Assembly (NCBI RefSeq): GCF_019802255.1
Contig: NZ_JAHYSS010000005.1
Coordinates: 434,001 to 498,000 of the forward strand
Direction: 5' to 3'
DNA length: 64,000 nt
From: Pedobacter polysacchareus
GTDB taxonomy: Bacteria; Bacteroidota; Bacteroidia; Sphingobacteriales; Sphingobacteriaceae
The notes under the pieces: generated by a model
What the model was told of the DNA's origin: nothing
What the model saw: the letters and a program-made list of their open reading frames with translations, nothing else
The model's database searches: none
Translations under genes and position numbers: made by a program
Shown: positions 1-8,089 of the stretch, piece after piece
How the letters are laid out: each line of letters opens with the position of its first letter
Position numbering within the stretch: the stretch's first letter is position 1

Positions 1-459
1 GTAAGCATTTTGGATGATCTCAGAAGAGATCCTGATCAGCTCTCTCTGGATATATTTTTGAGAAATGATCCTCGAATGGTATTCAATGTTGGCTGCAGAA
101 GCAACCCTGTTGGTTAAATTGGTGATATAGTAAGCACCGCCTACCATCTCCAGTAAACCCAGGTTTCTCAGTTCTGCGGTAACGGTTAAAATATCTACAG
201 GTTTTGATTTCTGGAATAATAAGGCAATGGCCTCGAAGATTTTTTTATGCGCTTCCGCATAGAATACTTCTGGTTTTAAGATGTCAATTACAGTAGATAG
301 GGCGTCCTTTTCTAGCATTAAAGCACCTAAAACAGCTTCTTCAAGGTCTAATGCCTGAGGTGGTATCTTTCCCATGGTATTCATGGAATTGCTGATTCTG
401 GCCTTTCTGGCAGTGAAGGTAGCTTTATCTTGTCCTTGATTTCCGTTGTCGTTACTCAT
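1..459 (-). CDS. dnaB: Replicative DNA helicase DnaB, N-terminal part (cut by window edge)
   Basis: This is the first 153 codons of a reading frame that starts with ATG at 459-457 and is still open at position 1. After a polar leader the product has the segment PPQALDLEEAVLGALM, typical of the DnaB N-terminal domain, followed by the helical hairpin region of that domain (VFYAEAHKKIFEAI, GGAYYITNL). DnaB is the hexameric 5'-3' helicase that unwinds DNA ahead of the replisome and binds primase through this domain. The RecA-like ATPase half lies outside the window, so Walker motifs cannot be checked. The gene is divergent from rlmB. Confidence 0.93.
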   Translation of the reverse strand, partial: MSNDNGNQGQDKATFTARKARISNSMNTMGKIPPQALDLEEAVLGALMLEKDALSTVIDILKPEVFYAEAHKKIFEAIALLFQKSKPVDILTVTAELRNLGLLEMVGGAYYITNLTNRVASAANIEYHSRIISQKYIQRELIRISSEIIQNAY

Positions 460-642
460 GGTCACAAAAATATGGAAAAATTAGGGCCTTTGCTTAATTC
501 TTTTATGAACATTTAAAAAGAGTAATTAATGGATTTGCAGTTGTAAATTTAAGGAAGGCCGGATTTTCTCAGCCGAACTATGTGGAAAACAGTGGTTTAG
601 CGCGCTCGGAAAATTGGTTTCCTTAAATCGCATTATTTCAGC

Positions 643-650
643 TATTTTTG
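643..650 (+). promoter_or_regulatory. Candidate -7 box of the rlmB promoter
   Basis: TATTTTTG fits the Bacteroidota -7 consensus TAnnTTTG and lies 19 bases before the rlmB ATG, implying a very short leader. No well-spaced TTG -33 element is visible. Confidence 0.4.
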
Positions 651-669
651 CGCTTCAATTTTAAGAAAG

Positions 670-1440
670 ATGGAACATTCGAGGAGACCTGCGAGAGCTA
701 AAGAAAATAATGAATTCGTATTTGGCATACGAGCTGTAATAGAAGCTATTAAAGCTGGTAAAGATATTGAAAGTATTTATATTCAGCGTGGATTAGGCGG
801 CGATCTGATCGTGGAGCTGAAAGGATATTTGAAAGATGTAGATGCACCAGTTCATAATGTTCCGGTAGAAAAGCTGAACAGAATGACCTTAAAGAATCAC
901 CAGGGTGTGATTGCGGTGATTTCTGCCATTACTTTCCAGAAAATTGAAGACATTATCCCGGCGGTTTATGAGAAAGGTGAAGTGCCATTGGTATTGATCC
1001 TGGATGGCATTACCGATGTGCGTAATATGGGGGCAATTGCCAGAACAGCGGCTTGTGCCGGTGCACATGCCATCATTGTACCTACTAAAAACTCAGCACA
1101 GATCAATGCAGATGCGATTAAAACTTCGGCAGGAGCATTATTCAGCATTCCGGTATGCAGACACCCGAACCTTCATAAAGTAGCTTTGTACTTGCAGGAT
1201 TGTGGTTTGCAGATTGTTGCCTGTACAGAAAAAACCAATGATTTGATTTATGCACCTGATTATACTGCACCTACAGCAATTGTAATGGGAGCAGAGGATG
1301 AAGGGATTTCAAATGACATCATGAGAATGGCAAATCACCTGGCTAAAATCCCGATGATTGGAGAGATCAGCTCACTAAATGTGTCTGTTTCGGCAGGTGT
1401 AATTCTTTACGAAGCGATCAGACAGCGTCAGACCCTATAA
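670..1440 (+). CDS. rlmB: 23S rRNA (guanosine-2'-O-)-methyltransferase RlmB (TrmH/SpoU family)
   Basis: A 256-residue SPOUT methyltransferase that uses SAM to 2'-O-methylate a guanosine of 23S rRNA. The N-terminal substrate-binding part contains FVFGIRAVIEAI. The three SpoU motifs follow: motif 1 around residues 108-130 (DGITDVRNMGAIARTA), motif 2 around 203-212 (VMGAEDEGIS), and motif 3 near the C terminus (SLNVSVSAGVILYE), which forms the trefoil-knot SAM site. Length is normal for RlmB. The gene stands alone between divergent dnaB and a convergent Hsp70 gene and ends in a strong terminator. A paralogous SpoU methyltransferase with another target cannot be excluded. Confidence 0.9.
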   Translation: MEHSRRPARAKENNEFVFGIRAVIEAIKAGKDIESIYIQRGLGGDLIVELKGYLKDVDAPVHNVPVEKLNRMTLKNHQGVIAVISAITFQKIEDIIPAVYEKGEVPLVLILDGITDVRNMGAIARTAACAGAHAIIVPTKNSAQINADAIKTSAGALFSIPVCRHPNLHKVALYLQDCGLQIVACTEKTNDLIYAPDYTAPTAIVMGAEDEGISNDIMRMANHLAKIPMIGEISSLNVSVSAGVILYEAIRQRQTL

Positions 1441-1466
1441 TTTTAAGAATTTATGTTTTGATATTT

Positions 1467-1499
1467 TGGGAGCCTGCAAAACAGGCTCCCATTTTTTTT
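1467..1499 (+). terminator. Rho-independent terminator of rlmB
   Basis: A perfect 10-bp stem (1467-1476 with 1482-1491), a 5-base loop and an eight-base T run. The T run overlaps the stop codon of the convergent Hsp70 gene. Confidence 0.9.
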
Positions 1500-2769
1500 A
1501 AGCTTCTTCGAACAAGTATCCGCTGTAGGCCAGTCCTTTGGCTACACTGATAAAGTTGTCGCCTGAGTTGACCGGCACGCCGGGAAATCTGCTGTTAAAC
1601 AAATCTTTTACTGCTGATACCATGGAAGTTCCACCAGTCAGGAATAAGCTGTCTATCTCTGCAGGATTGATCTTGTTTTTCGTTAAAAACTCTTCCAGAT
1701 ACAGACTGATCTTTCTTAAATCCTTCTGAATAATTTTATTGTATTGCTCCAGGGTCACCTCCTGATCAATATCGATCTCCATATTGTGGTACACAAATGG
1801 AGCCGCTTCCTGTTTCGATAAACTAACCTTTGTTTTCTCAATAGATTGAAATACGGAATAACCCAGGTTATGGTCCGTTAAGGTAATCAGGTTTTTGAAT
1901 TTAGGGGCCTGTTTAGAGTAATGGTAATAGGTTTGGATGTCATTCCTCACCTTGATGCCATTAAAGAAGTTCATTTGCTCCCAGGAACATATGTTGCTGA
2001 AATAGGAGTTAGGAACGGTCAGCATTTTACCTGGTGCAGCTTCGTAAAGGGTATCTTTACCAAAATGAGGGGTACCCTGATCCCACATGAAAGAGGAATC
2101 AAAACTATCTCCACCAATGTAAATTCCACCGGTAGCAAGAATGTCATTCTTACGGTCTTTACTGCCTACTTTTTCCGGATCTAATTCCAGATAAGTGAAA
2201 TCTGTTGTTCCACCGCCAAGATCGGCAACCAGTACTTTCTCTTTTTTAGTGATCGACTGCTCATAAGCAAAAGCCGCCCCAATAGGCTCAAATTGAAAAC
2301 GGAAGTCGGTAAATCCTGCATTCTCGGCCGCTTTGTTTAAGCGTTTTTGAGCCAGCGCATCCTTTGCGGAACTCTCATCGTCAAAGAAAACCGGTCGGCC
2401 AATGATGGCTTTCTGACAATCATACCCGATGATTTTATCTGCTTTCGCTTTCAGGTCTTTTAAGATCAGCGTCACCAGGTCCGAAGCATTGTATTTTTTA
2501 GTGAATACGCGGGTTTCAATGAAACTACTTCTCGGCAGTACTCTTTTAACCGACTTCATGAAACGACCTTTCATGCCATCATTGATATAGGCGTTTATCG
2601 CATCTTCTCCCACATAATAAGTGATGGAATCTGCTTCAGTAGCCTCATCCTTGAAGTATAGAATGGAAGGAACAGTAATGGTAGCGATGATTTCTTTTTT
2701 TTCATCGTCATAGATGGATAGGGCAGAATTGGTAGTTCCAAAGTCAATTCCGTATAAGTACTTATTCAT
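1498..2769 (-). CDS. Hsp70-family ATPase without a substrate-binding domain (YegD-like)
   Basis: The product (423 residues) has the actin/Hsp70 nucleotide-binding fold: phosphate-1 loop IDFGTTNS at residues 8-15, EPIGAAFAYE at 161-170, phosphate-2 loop DLGGGTTD at 183-190, and an adenosine loop LTGGTSMV near 380. It ends right after the ATPase domain, so the peptide-binding domain of DnaK (about 640 residues) is absent. E. coli YegD has the same layout. It probably acts as an ATP-driven chaperone-like switch, but its client is unknown. No DnaJ or GrpE gene is adjacent, so it is not part of a canonical dnaKJ operon. Confidence 0.85.
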   Translation of the reverse strand: MNKYLYGIDFGTTNSALSIYDDEKKEIIATITVPSILYFKDEATEADSITYYVGEDAINAYINDGMKGRFMKSVKRVLPRSSFIETRVFTKKYNASDLVTLILKDLKAKADKIIGYDCQKAIIGRPVFFDDESSAKDALAQKRLNKAAENAGFTDFRFQFEPIGAAFAYEQSITKKEKVLVADLGGGTTDFTYLELDPEKVGSKDRKNDILATGGIYIGGDSFDSSFMWDQGTPHFGKDTLYEAAPGKMLTVPNSYFSNICSWEQMNFFNGIKVRNDIQTYYHYSKQAPKFKNLITLTDHNLGYSVFQSIEKTKVSLSKQEAAPFVYHNMEIDIDQEVTLEQYNKIIQKDLRKISLYLEEFLTKNKINPAEIDSLFLTGGTSMVSAVKDLFNSRFPGVPVNSGDNFISVAKGLAYSGYLFEEA

Positions 2770-2794
2770 TGTAATGAGAAATTTGGGGCAAGAA

Positions 2795-2848
2795 AAAATG
2801 ATAAAAACAATACATCCGGATTTCGACTGAAGCCAGAATCCGGATGTA
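2795..2848 (-). terminator. Terminator of the kdsD-manC transcript
   Basis: A perfect 12-bp inverted repeat (2811-2822 with 2837-2848, 14-base loop), followed on the minus strand by a T-rich tract. It lies 24 bases downstream of manC. Confidence 0.8.
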
Positions 2849-2872
2849 TCATGAAAAAAGGTAAACGCTTGT

Positions 2873-3964
2873 TTATATATACTTTGTGCCGAATTTTGAT
2901 TTTACATCGGCAACTATCTGTTTAATGTTTTGTTCCTCTGTTCTTGGACAGATCATCAAAGTGTTGTTGGATTCTACTACAATGTAGTCATGAAGACCCT
3001 GAAGGATCACCAATTTGTCTTTTGGTACATTCACCATGCAGTTTGAGGAATCAAACATCATCACTTTTTCTGCTGGAATAACGGCATTGCCAACGTAATC
3101 GTGTGCTGCAATTTCATAGATGGAAGCCCAGGTACCCAGGTCTGACCAGCCAAAATCCGCAGGAAGGACGTATACATTGTCGGCTTTCTCCATAATACCA
3201 AAATCTATAGAGATATTGGTGCACTGCTGATAAGCGTCGCTGATAAAGTTTGCTTCCCTTTCGGTGTTGTAGATCGGATTCCCCTGAAGGAAGATCTCAT
3301 GCATGTCAGGAAGGTGCTTAGAGAAGGCCTTAGTGATCGATTTGGCCGACCAGATAAAGATTCCGGCATTCCATAAGAAATCACCGCTCTGAATAAATGA
3401 TTTTGCCAGTTCCAGGTTGGGCTTCTCCGTGAAAATCTTCACCTTGTGGATCTGATCATCGGTAGCAAGGGTGTTTTCTACATATTGGATATACCCGTAT
3501 CCAGTGTCCGGTCTGCTTGGCTTAATCCCTAAAGTAATCAGACAATCGTTTTCTGAAGCTGCTTTTAAAGATTGTTCAATCGCCGCGATAAACGCCTCTT
3601 GGTTGGTAATGGTATGGTCTGAAGGTGCAACCACAATGGTGGCATCTGGATTCAGATTAAGGATTTTCATGGAGCCATAAGAAACGCATGGCGCCGTATT
3701 TCTCATAATTGGTTCGGCAAGTATTTGATTGACTGCCAGATCTGGTAATTGTTCTTTAACAATATCGGTATAGATCTCATTGGTCACTACAAAAATATTC
3801 TCTGCTGGACAGACTTTTAAAAAACGCTCATAAGTGCTTTGAATCAGTGTTTTGCCAATTCCGAAGAAATCGATAAACTGCTTTGGGAATTCTGTTCTGC
3901 TGACTGGCCAAAATCTACTGCCAACGCCACCGGCCATTATTAATGCGTAATTATTTTTATTCAT
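2873..3964 (-). CDS. manC: Mannose-1-phosphate guanylyltransferase
   Basis: Makes GDP-mannose from mannose-1-phosphate and GTP in the cytoplasm, supplying mannose (and fucose or rhamnose derivatives) for surface glycans. The N-terminal nucleotidyltransferase signature AGGVGSRFWP is at residues 11-20 and FPKQF at 26-30. Further family motifs are VAPSDHTI, KPSRPDTGYGYIQ and the sugar-binding FTEKPN and LWNAGIF. At 363 residues it is the short monofunctional type and lacks the C-terminal cupin isomerase domain of about 470-residue ManC/AlgA enzymes. It follows kdsD by 15 bases and very probably shares its transcript. Confidence 0.92.
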   Translation of the reverse strand: MNKNNYALIMAGGVGSRFWPVSRTEFPKQFIDFFGIGKTLIQSTYERFLKVCPAENIFVVTNEIYTDIVKEQLPDLAVNQILAEPIMRNTAPCVSYGSMKILNLNPDATIVVAPSDHTITNQEAFIAAIEQSLKAASENDCLITLGIKPSRPDTGYGYIQYVENTLATDDQIHKVKIFTEKPNLELAKSFIQSGDFLWNAGIFIWSAKSITKAFSKHLPDMHEIFLQGNPIYNTEREANFISDAYQQCTNISIDFGIMEKADNVYVLPADFGWSDLGTWASIYEIAAHDYVGNAVIPAEKVMMFDSSNCMVNVPKDKLVILQGLHDYIVVESNNTLMICPRTEEQNIKQIVADVKSKFGTKYI

Positions 3965-3979
3965 GCTAAATCGAAAGTA

Positions 3980-4945
3980 TTAAATTATGCCTTCCTGTAG
4001 AAGGTCATGTAAATGGATCATCCCAAAATACGCTCCGCCATCCGTCACCAATAATTGAGTGATGTTATTCTCCTTAATCATTTCCAGTGCATTGATGGCT
4101 AAAAGATCTTTTTCAATAGTTTTAGGATGAGGATTCATGAGGTCGCTTGCTTTAATGTCGGCTAAATTAGTATGTTTTTCTAACATTCTCCTGATATCTC
4201 CGTCAGTAATGATCCCTAAAATCGCATCCGCCTCAATAACAACCACCGCACCTAAACGGTTTTGACTAATTTCAATAATCACATCTTTTACGGAAGCCGA
4301 TGCTGGAATGCTGGGTTTCTGGTTTTTAACTGCAATATCCCCGGATTTTAAATACAGCCGTTTTCCTAAAGCGCCTCCAGGATGGTATCTGCCAAAATCT
4401 TCTTCATTGAAATTTCTTGCATTCAGCAGACAAATCGCCAGGGCATCACCCATCGCCAATTGCGCAGTAGTGCTGGTGGTAGGGGCCAGGTTATGCGGAC
4501 AAGCTTCTTTGGCTACAGTCGTATTCAGGATCAGGTCTGCCTGTGCGGCAAGATCTGAATTGAGCTGCCCTACCATTCCAATCATCAGGTTGCCGGATTG
4601 CTTCAATAAGGGCGCAAGGACTTTGATCTCTGGGGTGTTTCCGCTCTTGGAAATGCAGATCACAATGTCGTCTTTCTGGATCATTCCAAGGTCGCCATGC
4701 ACCGCATCTGCAGCATGCATAAAACTGGATGGGGTGCCCGTAGAATTGAAAGTTGCTACTATTTTTTGCGCAATAATGGCGCTTTTGCCGATTCCGGTCA
4801 CGATAACACGTCCGTTACATTGCAGAATATGGTCGATAATCTGGCAAAAATCATCATTTATATGGTCAATTAGCCCCAAAATGGATTGTGCTTCCAGTTG
4901 TAACGTGTTGACTGCGTCCTCGATAATCGCTTTTTTACTTTTCAA
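3980..4945 (-). CDS. kdsD: Arabinose-5-phosphate isomerase KdsD (KpsF/GutQ family)
   Basis: Interconverts ribulose-5-phosphate and arabinose-5-phosphate, the first step of Kdo synthesis for lipopolysaccharide. The 321-residue product has an N-terminal SIS domain (TGIGKSAIIAQKI near 50, STGTPSSFMHAADAVHGDLGM near 70-90) and two C-terminal CBS domains (about 200-321), the full family layout. No in-frame ATG precedes the SIS domain: the frame closes upstream with TAA, so the start must be the TTG at 4945-4943. A candidate -7 box lies 38 bases before it. The partner kdsA is 2.3 kb away on the other strand. Confidence 0.9.
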   Translation of the reverse strand: MKSKKAIIEDAVNTLQLEAQSILGLIDHINDDFCQIIDHILQCNGRVIVTGIGKSAIIAQKIVATFNSTGTPSSFMHAADAVHGDLGMIQKDDIVICISKSGNTPEIKVLAPLLKQSGNLMIGMVGQLNSDLAAQADLILNTTVAKEACPHNLAPTTSTTAQLAMGDALAICLLNARNFNEEDFGRYHPGGALGKRLYLKSGDIAVKNQKPSIPASASVKDVIIEISQNRLGAVVVIEADAILGIITDGDIRRMLEKHTNLADIKASDLMNPHPKTIEKDLLAINALEMIKENNITQLLVTDGGAYFGMIHLHDLLQEGII

Positions 4946-4982
4946 ACAGAATTTATTAGTATATTGATGCTTTGAATTAGTG

Positions 4983-4990
4983 CAAAATTA
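4983..4990 (-). promoter_or_regulatory. Candidate -7 box of kdsD
   Basis: On the minus strand this reads TAATTTTG, a match to TAnnTTTG, about 38 bases upstream of the TTG start of kdsD. It lies in the divergent kdsD-recQ spacer and supports the TTG start. Confidence 0.4.
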
Positions 4991-5034
4991 TGTTATTTTG
5001 AAGTAAATATAGCACTGAATATTTTATACGCGTA

Positions 5035-7224
5035 ATGGATGTGAAAAAGTCGTTGTTTGATAACTTGCAAACCTTTTTTGGTTTTGATAATTTTAAAGGT
5101 GACCAGGAGTCTATCATCACCAATGTTCTCGAAGGAAAGAATACGTTTGTGATTATGCCTACAGGTGGAGGGAAGTCCATATGTTACCAGTTACCTGCGC
5201 TAATGAGCGAAGGAACTGCAATTGTTATATCGCCCCTGATTGCCCTGATGAAAAATCAGGTAGATCAGCTGAGGGCATTTGGTGGAAGCGACAGCATTGC
5301 ACACTTTTTAAACTCTTCTTTAAATAAAGCAGAAATTACCCAGGTAAAAAGTGATCTGCTCAGTGGACAAACCAAATTGCTGTACGTTGCCCCGGAATCA
5401 TTGTCTAAACCAGACAATATTGAATTCTTAAAGCTCATCAAGATTTCTTTTGTAGCTGTGGATGAAGCCCACTGTATTTCGGAATGGGGACACGATTTTC
5501 GTCCCGAATACCGGAAAATCAGACAGGTGATCAGCGGACTGGGAGAGGATATCCCAATTATCGCTTTAACGGCTACAGCAACCCCAAAAGTACAGCAGGA
5601 TATCATTAAGAATTTACAGATGTCTGATGCTACCTTGTTTAAATCTTCTTTTAACAGGCCGAACTTGTTTTATGAGATCCGCCCGAAAAGAGATGTCATC
5701 AAGGAAATGATCAGGTACATCAAGTACAATACCGGAAAATCTGGAATCATTTACTGCCTCAGCCGTAAAAAGGTGGAAGAGGTCGCGGAAGCGCTTAACC
5801 TGAATGGCATTAAGGCCCTTCCTTATCATGCCGGTCTGGAGCCTAAAGTACGTGCAGATACACAGGATAAATTCCTGATGGAAGATGTAGAGGTGATTGT
5901 TGCCACCATCGCTTTTGGGATGGGAATCGACAAACCTGATGTACGTTTCGTAATCCACCATGATATTCCTAAGAGTATGGAAGGTTATTACCAGGAAACT
6001 GGTAGAGCCGGAAGAGACGGAGGAGAAGGGGTATGTATTGCTTTTTATGCACAGAAAGACGTAGATAAACTGGCGAAATTCATGAAGGATAAGCCGGTGT
6101 CTGAACGTGAAATCGGAACACAGATCCTGAAGGAAGTGATCGATTATGCCGAATCAGGCGTTTGCCGTAGAAAACAGATCCTGCATTATTTTGGTGAAAA
6201 CTTCAATGAAACAGGCTGTAACTGTATGTGCGACAACTGTAAAAAGCCTAAGAAACTTTTTGAAGCAGAAGATAACCTGTTGGTTTTATTGAAATTAATC
6301 CAGCGTATCGGCGAGAAATTCGACGATGCACATATCCTGAACATCTTTACCGGATCGGAAACCGCTCAAACCATCGCTTACGAGCATGGCAAAATTCCTG
6401 AATTCGGTTTAGGAATGGTAGAAGGAGAAAACTATTGGAAGTCCTTAATCCGCCAGTCGGTATTGAACAACTTCCTTTCTAAAGATATTGACAATTATGG
6501 CCTTTTAAGGCTAACCAATAACGGTAGAGACTTTATCGAGAATCCATACAGTCTTAAATTTGTACTCAATGAGCCGATAGAAAGTGCGGCTGATGATGAT
6601 GAAGATGATGTGAAACATGGATCCGGAACTTTAGATACCCAGCTGCTGCAGCTGTTAAAGGACCTGAGAAAGAAAATCGCCAAGCAAAAGAATGTACCAC
6701 CATTCGTCGTGTTCCAGGATCCTTCGCTGGAAGAAATGTGTACGCATTATCCGATTGCAATGGATGAGCTGAAACAGATCTCAGGAGTAGGAAATGGAAA
6801 GGCCATGAAGTTTGGTTCGCCATTCATTGAACTGATTAAAAAATATGTGGAGGACAATGATATTGAACGCCCGATCGACCTGATCATTAAAACTCAGGCT
6901 AATAAATCGCAGCTGAAAGTATCGATTATTCAAAATGTAGACAGACAAATCAGTTTAGAAGACATTGCTAAATCTAAAGGCATCACTTACTTCGACATCC
7001 TAAAAGAGATTGAAGCCATTGTGAACTCCGGAACAAAGCTGAACCTGAATTATTTTGTAGATGAATTGATTGATGAAGACCGTCAGGATGAAGTATTCGA
7101 TTACTTCCAATCTGCGGAAAATGACTCTATTGATGAAGCACTGAAAGAACTGGGAGAAGCCGATTATTCCCGTGAAGAGATTCAATTGATGCGCATCAAG
7201 TTCATGTCTGAACTAGGTAATTAA
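5035..7224 (+). CDS. recQ: ATP-dependent DNA helicase RecQ
   Basis: A 729-residue 3'-5' DNA helicase for recombination repair and fork restart. Seen in order: RecQ motif 0 (FFGFDNFKGDQESII), Walker A PTGGGKS at residues 42-48, the DEAH box within VDEAHCISEWGHDFRPEY near 142, motif VI ETGRAGRDG, the zinc-binding Cys cluster at about 377-404 (CRRKQ to CDNC), a winged helix, and an HRDC domain at about 538-610 (ISGVGNGKAMKFG). A further C-terminal helical extension of about 110 residues is common in Bacteroidota RecQ. The gene is divergent from kdsD and 33 bases ahead of kdsA. Confidence 0.96.
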   Translation: MDVKKSLFDNLQTFFGFDNFKGDQESIITNVLEGKNTFVIMPTGGGKSICYQLPALMSEGTAIVISPLIALMKNQVDQLRAFGGSDSIAHFLNSSLNKAEITQVKSDLLSGQTKLLYVAPESLSKPDNIEFLKLIKISFVAVDEAHCISEWGHDFRPEYRKIRQVISGLGEDIPIIALTATATPKVQQDIIKNLQMSDATLFKSSFNRPNLFYEIRPKRDVIKEMIRYIKYNTGKSGIIYCLSRKKVEEVAEALNLNGIKALPYHAGLEPKVRADTQDKFLMEDVEVIVATIAFGMGIDKPDVRFVIHHDIPKSMEGYYQETGRAGRDGGEGVCIAFYAQKDVDKLAKFMKDKPVSEREIGTQILKEVIDYAESGVCRRKQILHYFGENFNETGCNCMCDNCKKPKKLFEAEDNLLVLLKLIQRIGEKFDDAHILNIFTGSETAQTIAYEHGKIPEFGLGMVEGENYWKSLIRQSVLNNFLSKDIDNYGLLRLTNNGRDFIENPYSLKFVLNEPIESAADDDEDDVKHGSGTLDTQLLQLLKDLRKKIAKQKNVPPFVVFQDPSLEEMCTHYPIAMDELKQISGVGNGKAMKFGSPFIELIKKYVEDNDIERPIDLIIKTQANKSQLKVSIIQNVDRQISLEDIAKSKGITYFDILKEIEAIVNSGTKLNLNYFVDELIDEDRQDEVFDYFQSAENDSIDEALKELGEADYSREEIQLMRIKFMSELGN

Positions 7225-7257
7225 CATTCTGTATTAGGTAATTATTACAAATAAACA

Positions 7258-8073
7258 ATGATCAATTTTCCACTAGATAATTTAAAACACCAGGAATCAA
7301 ATAATTTCTTTTTAATGGCAGGACCCTGTGCCATTGAAGGAGAAGAAATCGCTATGCGCATTGCAGAGAAGATCATCACAATTACTGATAAATTAGAGAT
7401 TCCCTTTATTTTTAAAGGTTCCTACCGTAAAGCCAACCGTTCTAAAGGCGGTTCTTTCACCGGAATCGGAGATGAGAAAGCTTTGAAGATTTTAGAAAAG
7501 ATAGGTAAGACTTTTAATGTGCCTACCGTAACTGATATTCATGAAAGTGCAGAAGCGGCAATGGCTGCGGCTTATGTGGATGTATTGCAGATCCCAGCTT
7601 TTCTGTGTCGTCAAACCGACCTGCTCATCGCTGCTGCGAAAACAGGAAAGGTAGTCAACGTGAAGAAAGGTCAGTTTTTGTCTGCAGGATCTATGAAATT
7701 TGCAGTAGAAAAGATTGTAGAATCCGGAAACCATAAAGTAATCCTGACAGATCGTGGCAACACTTTTGGTTATCAGGACCTGATTGTGGATTATCGTGGA
7801 TTACCAGAAATGCAAAGCTTCGGAGTGCCGGTAGTCATGGATTGTACGCATTCCCTACAGCAGCCAAACCAAAGTTCTGGGGTAACCGGTGGTAAACCTG
7901 AACTGATTGAAACGATCGCTAAAGCTGCAATTGCAGTGGGCGCAGATGGATTATTCATTGAAACACATCCTGATCCTGCAAATGCAAAATCAGATGGTTC
8001 AAATATGTTACACCTGGATTTACTGGAAGATTTACTGGTAAAACTGGTAAGAATTAGAAAAGCGGTTATTTAA
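7258..8073 (+). CDS. kdsA: 3-deoxy-8-phosphooctulonate synthase (Kdo-8-P synthase)
   Basis: Condenses arabinose-5-phosphate with phosphoenolpyruvate to Kdo-8-phosphate. The 271-residue TIM barrel shows FLMAGPCAIEGEE, the substrate loop KGSYRKANRSKGGSFTGIG and LTDRGNTFGYQDLIVDYRGLP, all diagnostic of KdsA rather than DAHP synthase. Length is normal. It follows recQ closely (33 bases) and may share its transcript. The upstream enzyme KdsD is encoded nearby, so two steps of the Kdo pathway cluster here. The stop codon lies inside the terminator hairpin. Confidence 0.96.
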   Translation: MINFPLDNLKHQESNNFFLMAGPCAIEGEEIAMRIAEKIITITDKLEIPFIFKGSYRKANRSKGGSFTGIGDEKALKILEKIGKTFNVPTVTDIHESAEAAMAAAYVDVLQIPAFLCRQTDLLIAAAKTGKVVNVKKGQFLSAGSMKFAVEKIVESGNHKVILTDRGNTFGYQDLIVDYRGLPEMQSFGVPVVMDCTHSLQQPNQSSGVTGGKPELIETIAKAAIAVGADGLFIETHPDPANAKSDGSNMLHLDLLEDLLVKLVRIRKAVI

Positions 8074-8085
8074 CCGCTTTTTTTA
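8061..8085 (+). terminator. Terminator of kdsA
   Basis: The inverted repeat agcggtt / aaccgct with a 4-base loop, followed by a run of T. The kdsA stop codon is part of the hairpin. Confidence 0.8.
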
Positions 8086-8089
8086 TGCC

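Noticed and set aside
4308..4967. A 219-codon plus-strand open frame over kdsD
   Set aside because: kdsD on the other strand has full SIS and CBS motifs; this frame has Cys/Trp-rich non-protein-like content.
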